From Chitinophagaceae bacterium (GTDB lineage: Bacteria > Bacteroidota > Bacteroidia > Chitinophagales > Chitinophagaceae), in assembly GCA_016720745.1 (NCBI GenBank), contig JADKKA010000018.1, forward strand, positions 1,302,001 through 1,366,000: a stretch of 64,000 nt of DNA. The letters run 5' to 3'. Every line of letters starts with the position of its first letter. The stretch's first letter is position 1. The position numbers and the translations under genes are program-made. The notes under the pieces are model-generated. The model did no database searches. It saw only the letters and a list, made by a program, of their open reading frames with translations, and was not told the origin of the DNA. Positions 8,632 to 17,469 of the stretch are shown here, in pieces.

Positions 8632-9450
8632 TTATTTAAGGTCCCGTTTGCGGTTGAGCCAGAAGCACAATCCCCAGATGACAGTTGTCAGTATCAGTGT
8701 TAAAAGGACAAACTGTGGAATGGCTGCTAAAGATTTACGGTATCCATCCTTGTCCAGTTCGGCCAGAAAAGCGGGTACAGGAATCAGCCGGTCTGAAATT
8801 TCAATAGGGAGATACCTGCCCATATCATTCCCTTTTACCCTAAGGATAGCCACTAATACCGGCTCCAGAACGATAAAATAAAAAAGGAAAACCCCCAGCG
8901 CTATAAACGCCTTTCTTAGTAAAAAACCACAGAGAAAGGCAATGGATAATTGAGAAAAAGTCTGCAAGGCAAAGAGCCCGATATAATAAGCCTGGTCCCA
9001 GGTTGTTTTGATCAGTCGCTCCTCGTTTAATATACCGGTAACCAGTGAAATGACGGAATAAAGCAATGTAATAATCAATGTTATCAGTGCCACATCGATA
9101 AGTTTGCTGCCGATAAACTGATCCCGGCTCCATCCATCAATGATATTCTGGCGGTGAGTTTTAAAACTGTATTCATTGGATACAAACATGATCACTACAA
9201 CTGCTGGCATAAATACAAACCAGGATGAGAAATAAGCGACCGTATGCCAGGCTTCCGGAAAACTAAAAGGATTTCCCAATGCCAATTTTGCAATTTCTCC
9301 TGCACGGCCGGGGCTTTTGATGATCTGATCATAAATAGAATAAAAAATAAAATTGATCCCCGGATAAGCAAGGGCCGTGATCCCCATGATCCACCAGAAA
9401 GCATTGTACTTTCTCATCTTCAGCCATTCTGTATATATCAGTGTTTTCAT
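8632..9450 (-). CDS. ABC-2 type transporter permease
   Basis: 272-residue integral membrane protein with about six hydrophobic segments. The N-terminus MKTLIYTEWLKMRKYNAFWW is typical of ABC-2 permeases, in which a cytoplasmic amphipathic stretch precedes the first helix. The start lies 7 bp after the stop of the ATPase gene at 9458-10354, so the two form an operon and probably one exporter. The substrate cannot be deduced. Confidence 0.88.
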   Translation of the reverse strand: MKTLIYTEWLKMRKYNAFWWIMGITALAYPGINFIFYSIYDQIIKSPGRAGEIAKLALGNPFSFPEAWHTVAYFSSWFVFMPAVVVIMFVSNEYSFKTHRQNIIDGWSRDQFIGSKLIDVALITLIITLLYSVISLVTGILNEERLIKTTWDQAYYIGLFALQTFSQLSIAFLCGFLLRKAFIALGVFLFYFIVLEPVLVAILRVKGNDMGRYLPIEISDRLIPVPAFLAELDKDGYRKSLAAIPQFVLLTLILTTVIWGLCFWLNRKRDLK

Positions 9451-9457
9451 TCGATCA

Positions 9458-10354
9458 TTAGTTATTGGTCAGTTCAAAGAATCTTGCTTCCAGTTTTTTC
9501 TTTTTCAGGATCAGGTGGGTGAGTACCACGCCCTGTTCAAAACAGAAACGGTTTAATTCATCCAGCTTCGCTGTTCCCTGGGGAAATACAACCTGCACCA
9601 TATTGGTTTTTTCATCCACCAATACCTTGCTGCCTGTTTTTTGCAATACGGCTGCCAAAGCCTGCAGGTTGGCCGCACTCATTTCTACCAGGTCATCATC
9701 CTTCATGATCTCATCTACATGCCCAGTAGTAATCAGCTGACCATTTTTTAAGATGGCCGCATGGGTACAGACTCTTTCCACTTCATCCAGCAGGTGGCTG
9801 GCCATGATAATCGTATGCCCATGATCCTTTAATTCGCGGATCAATTCACGGATTTCCGCGATGCCTACCGGATCCAATCCATTGGTGGGTTCGTCCAGTA
9901 CCAGCACTTTGGGATTACCCAGCAAGGCGGCAGCAATCGCCAGTCTTTGCTTCATCCCCAGACTATAGGATTTGAAGGGTGCCCAGCGGCGATCATATAA
10001 ATTGACTTTGCGCAATACTGTATCAATATCCTGTTTGTTCCCTCTGCCGCTGATGGCCTGTGTGATTTTCAGGTTATCGGTAGCCGATAAATAACTATAA
10101 AAATTAGGCGTCTCCAGCAGGGTACCGATCTTTTTACGTTGTTCAGCAGAACCGGGTTTTCCAAACCAGCGGAAGCCGCCATTATTCGGACGCAATACAT
10201 CCATAATGATCCCCAGCAATGTGGTTTTGCCACTGCCATTGGGGCCCAGAATACCAAATACACTATTCTCCGGCACCTCAAACGAAACGCCATTCAGCGC
10301 TCTGACGGTGGAGTAGGATTTGTATAAATTATCTACAGAAAGCACAATACTCAT
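9458..10354 (-). CDS. ABC transporter ATP-binding protein
   Basis: Cytoplasmic ATPase with Walker A GPNGSGKTTL, Q-loop region, signature YSLGMKQRLAIAAALLG, Walker B VLVLDEPTNGLDP and the H-loop IIMASHLLDEVE. It belongs to the CcmA/NatA-like drug and antibiotic group that pairs with ABC-2 permeases. The C-terminal region after about residue 215 is the usual accessory domain. The chosen start ATG 10354 (MSIVLSVDNLYKSY) fits the family; an upstream in-frame ATG at 10378 would add eight polar residues. Confidence 0.93.
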   Translation of the reverse strand: MSIVLSVDNLYKSYSTVRALNGVSFEVPENSVFGILGPNGSGKTTLLGIIMDVLRPNNGGFRWFGKPGSAEQRKKIGTLLETPNFYSYLSATDNLKITQAISGRGNKQDIDTVLRKVNLYDRRWAPFKSYSLGMKQRLAIAAALLGNPKVLVLDEPTNGLDPVGIAEIRELIRELKDHGHTIIMASHLLDEVERVCTHAAILKNGQLITTGHVDEIMKDDDLVEMSAANLQALAAVLQKTGSKVLVDEKTNMVQVVFPQGTAKLDELNRFCFEQGVVLTHLILKKKKLEARFFELTNN

Positions 10355-10449
10355 ACTGCTTTTTTTATTCGGGTTCAAGTTATGTTTTTCCCTCCGATTG
10401 TGCCGAACATTGCCGATGAATGGTTGTTATTTAGGTCTAAATTGCCAAT

Positions 10450-11367
10450 ATGTCAACTATTCTGATCACTGGTGGTACGGGCTTGGTAGGTACCCAACTT
10501 GGACAAGCCCTGCACGAAAAAGGTTACCAGGTGATCATTCTTACCCGCAATCCGCACAGGCAAACTCCCTTATCAGGCATCCGCTTTGCAGCCTGGGATA
10601 TATCAAAGCAAACCATTGATCCCGCTGCCATTGCCGAAGCAGATCATATCATTCACCTGGCCGGGGCATCCGTTGCAGAAAAAAGATGGTCGGTCAAACG
10701 AAAAGAAGAAATCCTGCAAAGCAGGGTACAAAGCGGACAACTGATTGTAAAAGCACTGAAAGAATATCCCAATAAGGTTAAATCAGTGATCAGTGCATCC
10801 GCCATTGGCTGGTACGGACCTGATCCTGTTATTCCCAATTCCCATCCATTTACAGAATCAGCAGTTGCAGCAACCGATTTCTTGGGATCCACCTGCCGGC
10901 AATGGGAAGAAAGCACATCAGCGGTGAATAGCCTGCAAAAAAGACTGGTCATTTTGCGAATTGGTATTGTACTGAGTAGTAAGGGAGGGGCATTGAAAGA
11001 GTTTATCAAACCGCTGCAATGGGGTGTGGGTGCCGTGCTGGGAAAGGGGAATCAAATGGTCAGCTGGATTCATATACAGGACCTGGTCCGGATTTTCATC
11101 AGGGCAATTGAGGAGGAAAACATGCTGGGCGTTTATAATGCAGTGGCCCCTTCTCCGGTATCGAACCGGAATCTGGTCAAATGGCTGGCTCGGTTCCGGA
11201 AGAAACCCTTTCTTTTATTCCGGGTACCTTCTTTTTTGCTGAAATGGATCATGGGTGAAATGAGTGTGGAAGTACTGAAGAGCTGTACCGTTAGTGCTGA
11301 AAAATTAATGGCAGCAGGGTTTCTGTTCAGGTATCCTTCACTGGAAAGCATTGACAAACTGGATTGA
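10450..11367 (+). CDS. TIGR01777/YfcH-type NAD-dependent epimerase family protein
   Basis: Atypical short-chain dehydrogenase/epimerase of 305 residues. The Rossmann motif TGGTGLVGTQLGQAL is at the N-terminus, followed by HLAGASVAEKRW and SASAIGWYG, which are hallmarks of the YfcH (SulA-like) subgroup. The C-terminal domain includes SWIHIQDLVRIF and NAVAPSPVSN. The physiological substrate of this group is not established. It is transcribed divergently from the ABC operon (95 bp apart) and converges on the metalloprotease gene. No adjacent partner clarifies its role. Confidence 0.88.
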   Translation: MSTILITGGTGLVGTQLGQALHEKGYQVIILTRNPHRQTPLSGIRFAAWDISKQTIDPAAIAEADHIIHLAGASVAEKRWSVKRKEEILQSRVQSGQLIVKALKEYPNKVKSVISASAIGWYGPDPVIPNSHPFTESAVAATDFLGSTCRQWEESTSAVNSLQKRLVILRIGIVLSSKGGALKEFIKPLQWGVGAVLGKGNQMVSWIHIQDLVRIFIRAIEEENMLGVYNAVAPSPVSNRNLVKWLARFRKKPFLLFRVPSFLLKWIMGEMSVEVLKSCTVSAEKLMAAGFLFRYPSLESIDKLD

Positions 11368-11426
11368 AAAAAATATTCTCTGCACATTACGCAGCAATCC
11401 CCAATCAAAATAAAAGACCGTTTTTT

Positions 11427-12098
11427 TTACGGATGTACAAACATCCCGGGTGGCGTACCCGTATGATCCGGGTGCCAGATATTGGTGAACTCTCCGATTA
11501 CCGCTTTTCTGTTGATGAAAGATATTTTGTTAAGCCGTAGGGCTGCAATATCTGTTACTTGCACTTTTCGGAACATCGGATGCATTGTTCCGCCTTTAGT
11601 GCCGGCAGGTTTATCTGATTCATACTGGTATTGCGGATCTACCAGGGTACCCCGCGGATACATGATTCCGGGAACGCCCTTGCCACGCAGATCCAGATCC
11701 TCCGGATGTTCGAGACCAAGCGTATGTCCATACTCATGGGCCGCAGTAGTGGATCCCTGATAAAGATTTTCCAGTTTAAAGTATCCACTGTTGCAACCCA
11801 GTCCGTCTACAAAAGAAATATTGCCATGTACAAATTCTTCAATGCGGAAATAATTATTACAGGGATCCAGGTTTTGATAGATGTCAATGTCGGTAATAGC
11901 AGGCTGATACAATGCACTGATCCGGAATTGAACCGGATATTCATCATCTGCAATGGTTATTTTTCCTCCGGGTTCATTCCACATCGTTTCAATTTCTTCC
12001 CGGATCATCGCAGTGAGTAACTCACTGGCAGCATTGCCATAAGTAATGATACAGGAATGGATGACCAGCTGACCCGAAATGATTTCTGCTGAACCCAT
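11427..12098 (-). CDS. Zincin metalloprotease (matrixin-like), no signal peptide
   Basis: 223 residues with the metzincin zinc motif HEYGHTLGLEH (three His ligands, Glu general base) and a downstream GIMYP that fits a Met-turn. These place it with M10/M12-like metzincin peptidases. The N-terminus MGSAEIISGQLVIHSCII is not a signal peptide and no transmembrane segment is seen, which is odd for this normally secreted class. The start ATG lies only 2 bp after the stop of the secreted-protein gene upstream (12101-12787), implying translational coupling. A cytosolic role, non-classical export, or a cargo carried with its partner are all possible. Confidence 0.8.
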   Translation of the reverse strand: MGSAEIISGQLVIHSCIITYGNAASELLTAMIREEIETMWNEPGGKITIADDEYPVQFRISALYQPAITDIDIYQNLDPCNNYFRIEEFVHGNISFVDGLGCNSGYFKLENLYQGSTTAAHEYGHTLGLEHPEDLDLRGKGVPGIMYPRGTLVDPQYQYESDKPAGTKGGTMHPMFRKVQVTDIAALRLNKISFINRKAVIGEFTNIWHPDHTGTPPGMFVHP

Positions 12099-12100
12099 GT

Positions 12101-12787
12101 TTACTGCGGCTGTTCAATATTTAGATCTGATTTCCGGACCCAGCCCCAGTTGAATTTACCAGGAGCAGGAATGGATTCGGTATATACCGATTTGGTGGTT
12201 TCTGCAATACTCAAAATCGATTCTCCTTTGCTGAGAAATCTTTTAGGTGCAAAAGGCACCAGGCAGTTTTCATCCTGGAATAATTCTGCCTTTCCCTCTT
12301 TCACTACTACCATCGGGGAACTGATATATTCTTTCCGCAACCATTTATTATCGAGAACCGGTTGTGTCTTTAGCCGGGCAAAATCGCCATCGGCATTTAC
12401 CCCGTTGCCAAAGCCACAATTGAAAGAGGTGGAATGACTATTGATGCTGATGGTATTACCGCTGATTTTAAAATGCAGTACACAGGGATGTTCAGCATCT
12501 TCAAAAGTATTATCAAATGAAGCCGTATCATTTACAAAGGAAATGGTACCATCTGTTTCCCCGCGATTATAACCGGGAGGGCCATTCAGTACATCCAGCC
12601 AGAACCGGTATTTGTTGGCTTCCATCCGGATCAATACCAGCTGACCGCCGGGTACGGCATTTTTGTCTTTAACAGTTGTTGACTTAACAGGAGTTAAGCT
12701 GTAGCCATAGGCACCCGTTAAATCTTTTTGTGCAATTGCAAACAGGCTGCCGAGCAGGAACAGGCATAGCGGAAATATCTTTTTCAT
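12101..12787 (-). CDS. Secreted protein of unknown function, partner gene of a metalloprotease
   Basis: 228 residues with a clear signal peptide (MKKIFPLCLFLLGSLFAIAQ). The mature region has two halves: an N-terminal beta-rich part with Asp/Asn/Gly loops (GYNRGETDGTISFVNDTASF), and a C-terminal part (about 150-225) with KEGKAELFQDENCLVPFAPKR and WGWVRKSDL that resembles a bacterial SH3-like fold. No catalytic motif is evident. It is first in a two-gene unit with the metalloprotease, and could be its inhibitor, activator or targeting factor; that is inference from spacing only. Confidence 0.75.
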   Translation of the reverse strand: MKKIFPLCLFLLGSLFAIAQKDLTGAYGYSLTPVKSTTVKDKNAVPGGQLVLIRMEANKYRFWLDVLNGPPGYNRGETDGTISFVNDTASFDNTFEDAEHPCVLHFKISGNTISINSHSTSFNCGFGNGVNADGDFARLKTQPVLDNKWLRKEYISSPMVVVKEGKAELFQDENCLVPFAPKRFLSKGESILSIAETTKSVYTESIPAPGKFNWGWVRKSDLNIEQPQ

Positions 12788-12864
12788 CAGAAAAGGTTAG
12801 TGTGGTGAATCTGTATACACTAATATAAGTCTTTTCAGCAGAAGACGGATACTTGGTTTACCGC

Positions 12865-15243
12865 TTAGTTTCGGATCGGTCTGCCGCTCTTCAATACCGC
12901 CTGGATGCGTTCCAGCGTTTTCTTTTCTCCGCAAAGTGAAAGAAATGCTTCTCTTTCCAGGTCGAGCAGGTATTGTTCGGATACCAGTGCAGGTTCACTC
13001 AGGTCTCCGCCACACATTACATAAGCCAGCTTTTTGGCCACCAGTGCATCATGGGCTGTGGCATAGTTGGCAGTCTGCATCGCGTGAACACCGGAATACA
13101 ATGCCCCCAATGCAGAACGGCCTAATACCCGTACATCTTTTCGAAGAACAGGAGCGGTATAACCACTGTCATAAATTTCGGTGACTGATTTTTTGGCTTC
13201 GGCTACCCGACGGCCGATATTGAGTACCACTTCGTCTAATCCTTTTCTGTACACACCCAGTCCAAAACCTTCATGTGCAGATGTAGCTACTTTGGCAGTA
13301 GCGATGGAGAGGAAACGATTTTTTAATGTAATGGTTTCCGGTTCGTCTTCATGCATTTCATCTGAAGCCCTGACCACAAATTCCTTGGTACCACCACCTC
13401 CGGGAATCAATCCAACACCCAGTTCTACCAGTCCGGTATAGGTTTCGGCAGCCGGACAACATTTATCTGCATGTAAGCTCAGTTCACAGGCACCACCCAG
13501 GGCCAGTCCATGCGGGGCTACTACGACCGGTACAGAAGAATAACGGGCACGCATCATGGTATTCTGGAACAGGCGGATCGCCATATCCAATTCATCATAT
13601 TCCTGGTCAATGGCCAGCATAAAGATCATCCCTACATTGGCGCCTGCTGAAAAATTGGCGCCTTCGTTGGCGATCACCAGTCCTTTGTAACTTTTTTCAG
13701 CCTTGTCAATAGCAGTTTGTATACCACTCAATACATCACCACCGATACTGCCCATCTTGGTAAACCATTGCAGACCCAGTACATCATCTCCGAGATCATA
13801 TAATCGGCAGCTGCCATTTTTCCATACCTGTTTATCGGTATAGTTGCTCATTACAATAAAAGCTTCTCCACCGGGCAGCGCTTTGTAAGTTTTGGAAGCA
13901 GGGTCGTAACAATATTTTTTTCCACCTTCTACTTTATAAAATGAACGGTGACCTGCAGCCAGCATTTCATCCACCCAGGCCGCCACCGCATATCCGGCAG
14001 CCTTCATGGCTTCTGTTGTTTTGGGTACACCGAGTACATCCCAGCTTTCAAAAGCACCAATCTCCCAGCCAAAGCCGGCCATCATGGCATCATCAACCCG
14101 GTACAGCTCATCGCTGATTTCCGGAATACGGTTGGAGATATAGGAGAAGAGTCCGTAATGAAAGAGCCGGTAAAATTCACCCGCTTTATCAGTGCTGGCT
14201 ACCAGCATTTTTAAACGGGTATATAGATCGTCTACTGGTTTGGCTGCTTCCAGTGATGCAAATTTTGGTTTCACCCTCGGACCATATTCCATGGTCTCCA
14301 GGTTCAGGGTCAGGATTTCTTTTTCCCCACCGGCTCCTTTTGTTTTCTTAAAGAATCCCTGTCCGGTTTTATCACCCAGCCAGTTATTGGTAATCATTTG
14401 ATCCAGCCAGGTAGGAATAGCAAACTGGTCACGTGCTTCATCAGCCGGACAATTATCAGCTACCCCTTTTGCCACTTTTACCAGGGTATCCAGTCCAACT
14501 ACATCTCCGGTACGGAAGGTGGCGGACTTTGGACGGCCGATAATGGGTCCGGTCAAAGCATCTATTTCATCCACACTGAGTTTCAGTTTCTCTTTTACAT
14601 TCATGATGGCCATCATACCAAATACACCAATCCGGTTGGCAATAAAGGCAGGGGTATCCTTACAAAGCACCGTGGTTTTGCCAAGATAGAGGTCACCGTA
14701 TTGCATCAGGAAATCAACGATTGCTGGATCCGTATAAGGCGTAGGAATTATTTCCAGCAAACGCAGGTAACGGGGAGGGTTGAAAAAGTGGGTGCCACAA
14801 AAATGTTTTTTGAAATCATCCGACCGGCCTTCAGCCATCATGTGAATTGGGATGCCGGAAGTATTGGAGCTGATCAGGGTGCCGGGAGTTCTGTACTTTT
14901 CAACCTGTTCAAAAACTTTTTGTTTGATATCGAGGCGTTCAACCACCACTTCAATCACCCAGTCGTACCCGGCAATATCTTTCATATTGTCCTCAAAATT
15001 GCCGGTGCTGATTTTCTTCGCTACATCTTTATGAAAAACGGGAGAAGGGTTTGATTTGAGGGCCGCTGCCAGGGCATCATTTACGATTTTATTTCTTTCC
15101 GCCGGTTTGGCATCTGCCGCCACATCTTTTGGAACAATATCCAGTAATAGAACCTGTATACCTACTCCTGCAAAATGACAGGCGATCCTGGAGCCCATTA
15201 CACCGCTACCCAGCACCGCCACTTTTTTAATCACTCTTTTCAT
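12865..15243 (-). CDS. Fused 3-hydroxyacyl-CoA dehydrogenase / enoyl-CoA hydratase (FadN type)
   Basis: Beta-oxidation enzyme of about 792 residues with the dehydrogenase first and the hydratase second, the reverse of E. coli FadB. N-terminal NAD loop VAVLGSGVMGSRIACHF; dehydrogenase core with SSNTSGIPIHMMAEG, HFFNPPRYLRLLEIIP and DTPAFIANRIGVFG. The hydratase half (about 470-700) has ANFSAGANVGMIF for the oxyanion hole and GLALGGACELSLHAD plus VELGVGLIPGGGGTKE carrying the Glu residues. ATG 15243 (MKRVIKKVAVLG) fits the family; the frame extends upstream but with unlikely sequence. No thiolase or acyl-CoA dehydrogenase gene is adjacent, unlike typical fad operons. Confidence 0.93.
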   Translation of the reverse strand: MKRVIKKVAVLGSGVMGSRIACHFAGVGIQVLLLDIVPKDVAADAKPAERNKIVNDALAAALKSNPSPVFHKDVAKKISTGNFEDNMKDIAGYDWVIEVVVERLDIKQKVFEQVEKYRTPGTLISSNTSGIPIHMMAEGRSDDFKKHFCGTHFFNPPRYLRLLEIIPTPYTDPAIVDFLMQYGDLYLGKTTVLCKDTPAFIANRIGVFGMMAIMNVKEKLKLSVDEIDALTGPIIGRPKSATFRTGDVVGLDTLVKVAKGVADNCPADEARDQFAIPTWLDQMITNNWLGDKTGQGFFKKTKGAGGEKEILTLNLETMEYGPRVKPKFASLEAAKPVDDLYTRLKMLVASTDKAGEFYRLFHYGLFSYISNRIPEISDELYRVDDAMMAGFGWEIGAFESWDVLGVPKTTEAMKAAGYAVAAWVDEMLAAGHRSFYKVEGGKKYCYDPASKTYKALPGGEAFIVMSNYTDKQVWKNGSCRLYDLGDDVLGLQWFTKMGSIGGDVLSGIQTAIDKAEKSYKGLVIANEGANFSAGANVGMIFMLAIDQEYDELDMAIRLFQNTMMRARYSSVPVVVAPHGLALGGACELSLHADKCCPAAETYTGLVELGVGLIPGGGGTKEFVVRASDEMHEDEPETITLKNRFLSIATAKVATSAHEGFGLGVYRKGLDEVVLNIGRRVAEAKKSVTEIYDSGYTAPVLRKDVRVLGRSALGALYSGVHAMQTANYATAHDALVAKKLAYVMCGGDLSEPALVSEQYLLDLEREAFLSLCGEKKTLERIQAVLKSGRPIRN

Positions 15244-15282
15244 AAAACATGTATTAAAAATTCCGGTCTGAACCGGTAAAGG

Positions 15283-15290
15283 CAAAAATA
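15283..15290 (-). promoter_or_regulatory. -7 element of the fadN-type gene promoter
   Basis: On the minus strand TATTTTTG matches the Bacteroidota -7 consensus TAnnTTTG, about 40 nt upstream of ATG 15243. No convincing -33 TTTG was found at the right spacing. Confidence 0.5.
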
Positions 15291-15371
15291 GTTAGTTATG
15301 CAACTATTCCGAATTCGAAGATAAGGGATTTTCATAAAGAGAGGGAAGGCCCTGAAAAAAATGAGAATACA

Positions 15372-15392
15372 AATCAATGCGTATCATTGATT
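15372..15392. promoter_or_regulatory. Operator-like palindrome between fadN-type gene and histidine kinase
   Basis: AATCAATG-CGTAT-CATTGATT has perfect 8-bp arms around a 5-nt centre, in the 324-bp divergent region. The form is that of a dimeric repressor site (TetR or GntR-like spacing). A second hairpin, CCCGGA-TATT-TCCGGG, lies at 15411-15426. Confidence 0.45.
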
Positions 15393-15567
15393 AATGGTTA
15401 ACCTTTAATTCCCGGATATTTCCGGGTTTCTGAACAAAACAACTGCGAACTTTCCATATAGCTAATACGTTGCCCACCTGGCTTTGCGTTTAGCTGTAAC
15501 AGAAACGAACCCTGGCCGGATGATTGCCACAAAGAGTAGTCAGCCGGTCTAACAAAAACCAATATCA

Positions 15568-17469
15568 ATGATGGGTAATCTACCCGCTTTTTCCTTTGTG
15601 TCCGGGCAACACCTTAATCTCCTTCAACAGGAACTCCCCAAACTTCCGGAAAAAAAGCATGCCATAATTCAGACGGATTTACAATTTCGGATTACCGGCT
15701 GGAATGCCAGGTTTACCGATTTGTTTGGAAATCCTGCAGCGGAGTCTTCTAAAAATCTCTTTGATTTTTTTTCAAACCGTTTTATTCAGCAATTAAAGGG
15801 AAAAATGGTTTCTTCCCTATGGCAAAACGGATGGTGGAGTGGGGAGGCATTATTTGAAAGGGAAGAAGGAAAAATCATCCCACTTCACCTGACGGTATGC
15901 AAACTGATCAATGATGCACATAAGCCCATCGGCTTTCAACTGGTCGGACATGTAATCAATGATTTAAAAATTAAAGCGGCCCAGCTGGAAGATGCCCGGT
16001 TTACTTTTGATGCCCTGCTCAATATTTTACCCGATGGCATCATACTGGTTGGCGCTGATGGGTTAGTTAATTCCTGTAACCGCCGCGGACTGGAAATTCT
16101 GGGATTGAAAGAAAAGGAAGTCATCAGACGAAAATCAGCGAGTAAATCCTGGAAGATCTGTCAGTTGGATGGAACCCCGTTTCCCGTTCTTTCCTTTCCT
16201 TCTGTCATCAGCCGGGAGACAGGTGCTCCGCAAAGAAATGTGATCATGGGCATTGAAAGGCCGGGTGGAAAAAGAGGATGGATATCTGTAAATGCAGAAG
16301 CCCTGATTCGTCCTGGTGATATCAGTCCTTATCCGGTGGTACTTACATTTTCCGATATTACTGAATTCGTCACCAACGAACAGGAACTGCTACGGATCAA
16401 TGAGCGATTCCGGCATATTACCCGTATTACCTCGGATGCAATTTGGGATCTTGATCTGATCAGGAATGAAATCTATCGCAGTGAAGCCTTTAATCGTTTA
16501 TCCGGGTACAGCCATGAAGAAATAGGATCAAGCCTTTCCTGGTGGTTTGATAAAGTACATCCGCTGGAAAGGGAAAGAGTGAAATCAAACCTGGAAGAAA
16601 AACTCCGTCAGAAAGCAGAAAGATGGGATGATGAATACCGCTTCGAGTGTGCAGACCAGAGTTATAAAACCCTTCGCGATTCCGGAATTATTTTATACGC
16701 AGACGGACTGCCCGTCCGGATGCTGGGAGCCATCCGTGATATCACCATTGAATCTAAATTGAAACAGCAGCTGGCTATTGAACAGGAAGAAAAAGTACAT
16801 GCCATGGCCATCGCAACAATCATGGCACAGGAAGAGGAAAAATCCCGGATCAGCCGTGAATTGCATGATAATGTGAATCAGATACTGATGTCTGCCAAAT
16901 TGTTTATTGAATCCGCCATACAGTCTCCTGAAAAATCAAATACGCAATTGCAAAAAGCCATCGAGTACCAGCTAATGGCCTTGCAGGAAATCCGGAAAAT
17001 TTCAAGGTCCCTGAGTATTCACGGAACCTCGAATGAAGGATTAAAAGAAAGTATCCTTGATATTATCCGCAACCTGGAAGAATGGCAGCAAATCAGTGTC
17101 AAATTCCGTTTTGACGAAAGACTGGAAAATGAACTCAGTGCGGAAGAAAAACTGACCGTTTATCGTGTGGTGCAGGAACAAACCAATAATATCATCAAAT
17201 ATGCAGAAGCCAAACAGGTGGCGATTACTTTATCTGCCGGACTGAATGATCTTCGTTTACAGATCAGAGATGATGGAAAGGGATTTGACATGGCGCAATT
17301 AGAAAAAAGAAAAGGGATTGGAATATTCAATATGGAAAACAGAGCCTGGGCCCATCATGGCCGGTTTAAAATAAAATCAGAACCGGGACAGGGTTGTACC
17401 ATTGACATGCGCATCCCCATAGCAAGCCTTTATCATTCCCCCACCATCACAAAAGCTCCCCAGAAATAG
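15568..17469 (+). CDS. Cytoplasmic multi-PAS sensor histidine kinase (NarL-family type)
   Basis: 633 residues, no transmembrane segment. Three PAS-like regions (about 30-130, 145-255, 275-390; the last contains RSEAFNRLSGYSHEEIG and GAIRDITIESK) precede a HisKA_3 dimerisation domain with RISRELHDNVNQ, His433 being the likely phospho-acceptor. The HATPase region has VQEQTNNIIKYAEA (N-box), DDGKGFD (about 568) and GIGIFNMENRA. This class usually pairs with a LuxR/NarL response regulator, but none is adjacent, so it is an orphan here. Its 3' end overlaps the convergent CHAT gene by 37 bp. Confidence 0.92.
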   Translation: MMGNLPAFSFVSGQHLNLLQQELPKLPEKKHAIIQTDLQFRITGWNARFTDLFGNPAAESSKNLFDFFSNRFIQQLKGKMVSSLWQNGWWSGEALFEREEGKIIPLHLTVCKLINDAHKPIGFQLVGHVINDLKIKAAQLEDARFTFDALLNILPDGIILVGADGLVNSCNRRGLEILGLKEKEVIRRKSASKSWKICQLDGTPFPVLSFPSVISRETGAPQRNVIMGIERPGGKRGWISVNAEALIRPGDISPYPVVLTFSDITEFVTNEQELLRINERFRHITRITSDAIWDLDLIRNEIYRSEAFNRLSGYSHEEIGSSLSWWFDKVHPLERERVKSNLEEKLRQKAERWDDEYRFECADQSYKTLRDSGIILYADGLPVRMLGAIRDITIESKLKQQLAIEQEEKVHAMAIATIMAQEEEKSRISRELHDNVNQILMSAKLFIESAIQSPEKSNTQLQKAIEYQLMALQEIRKISRSLSIHGTSNEGLKESILDIIRNLEEWQQISVKFRFDERLENELSAEEKLTVYRVVQEQTNNIIKYAEAKQVAITLSAGLNDLRLQIRDDGKGFDMAQLEKRKGIGIFNMENRAWAHHGRFKIKSEPGQGCTIDMRIPIASLYHSPTITKAPQK

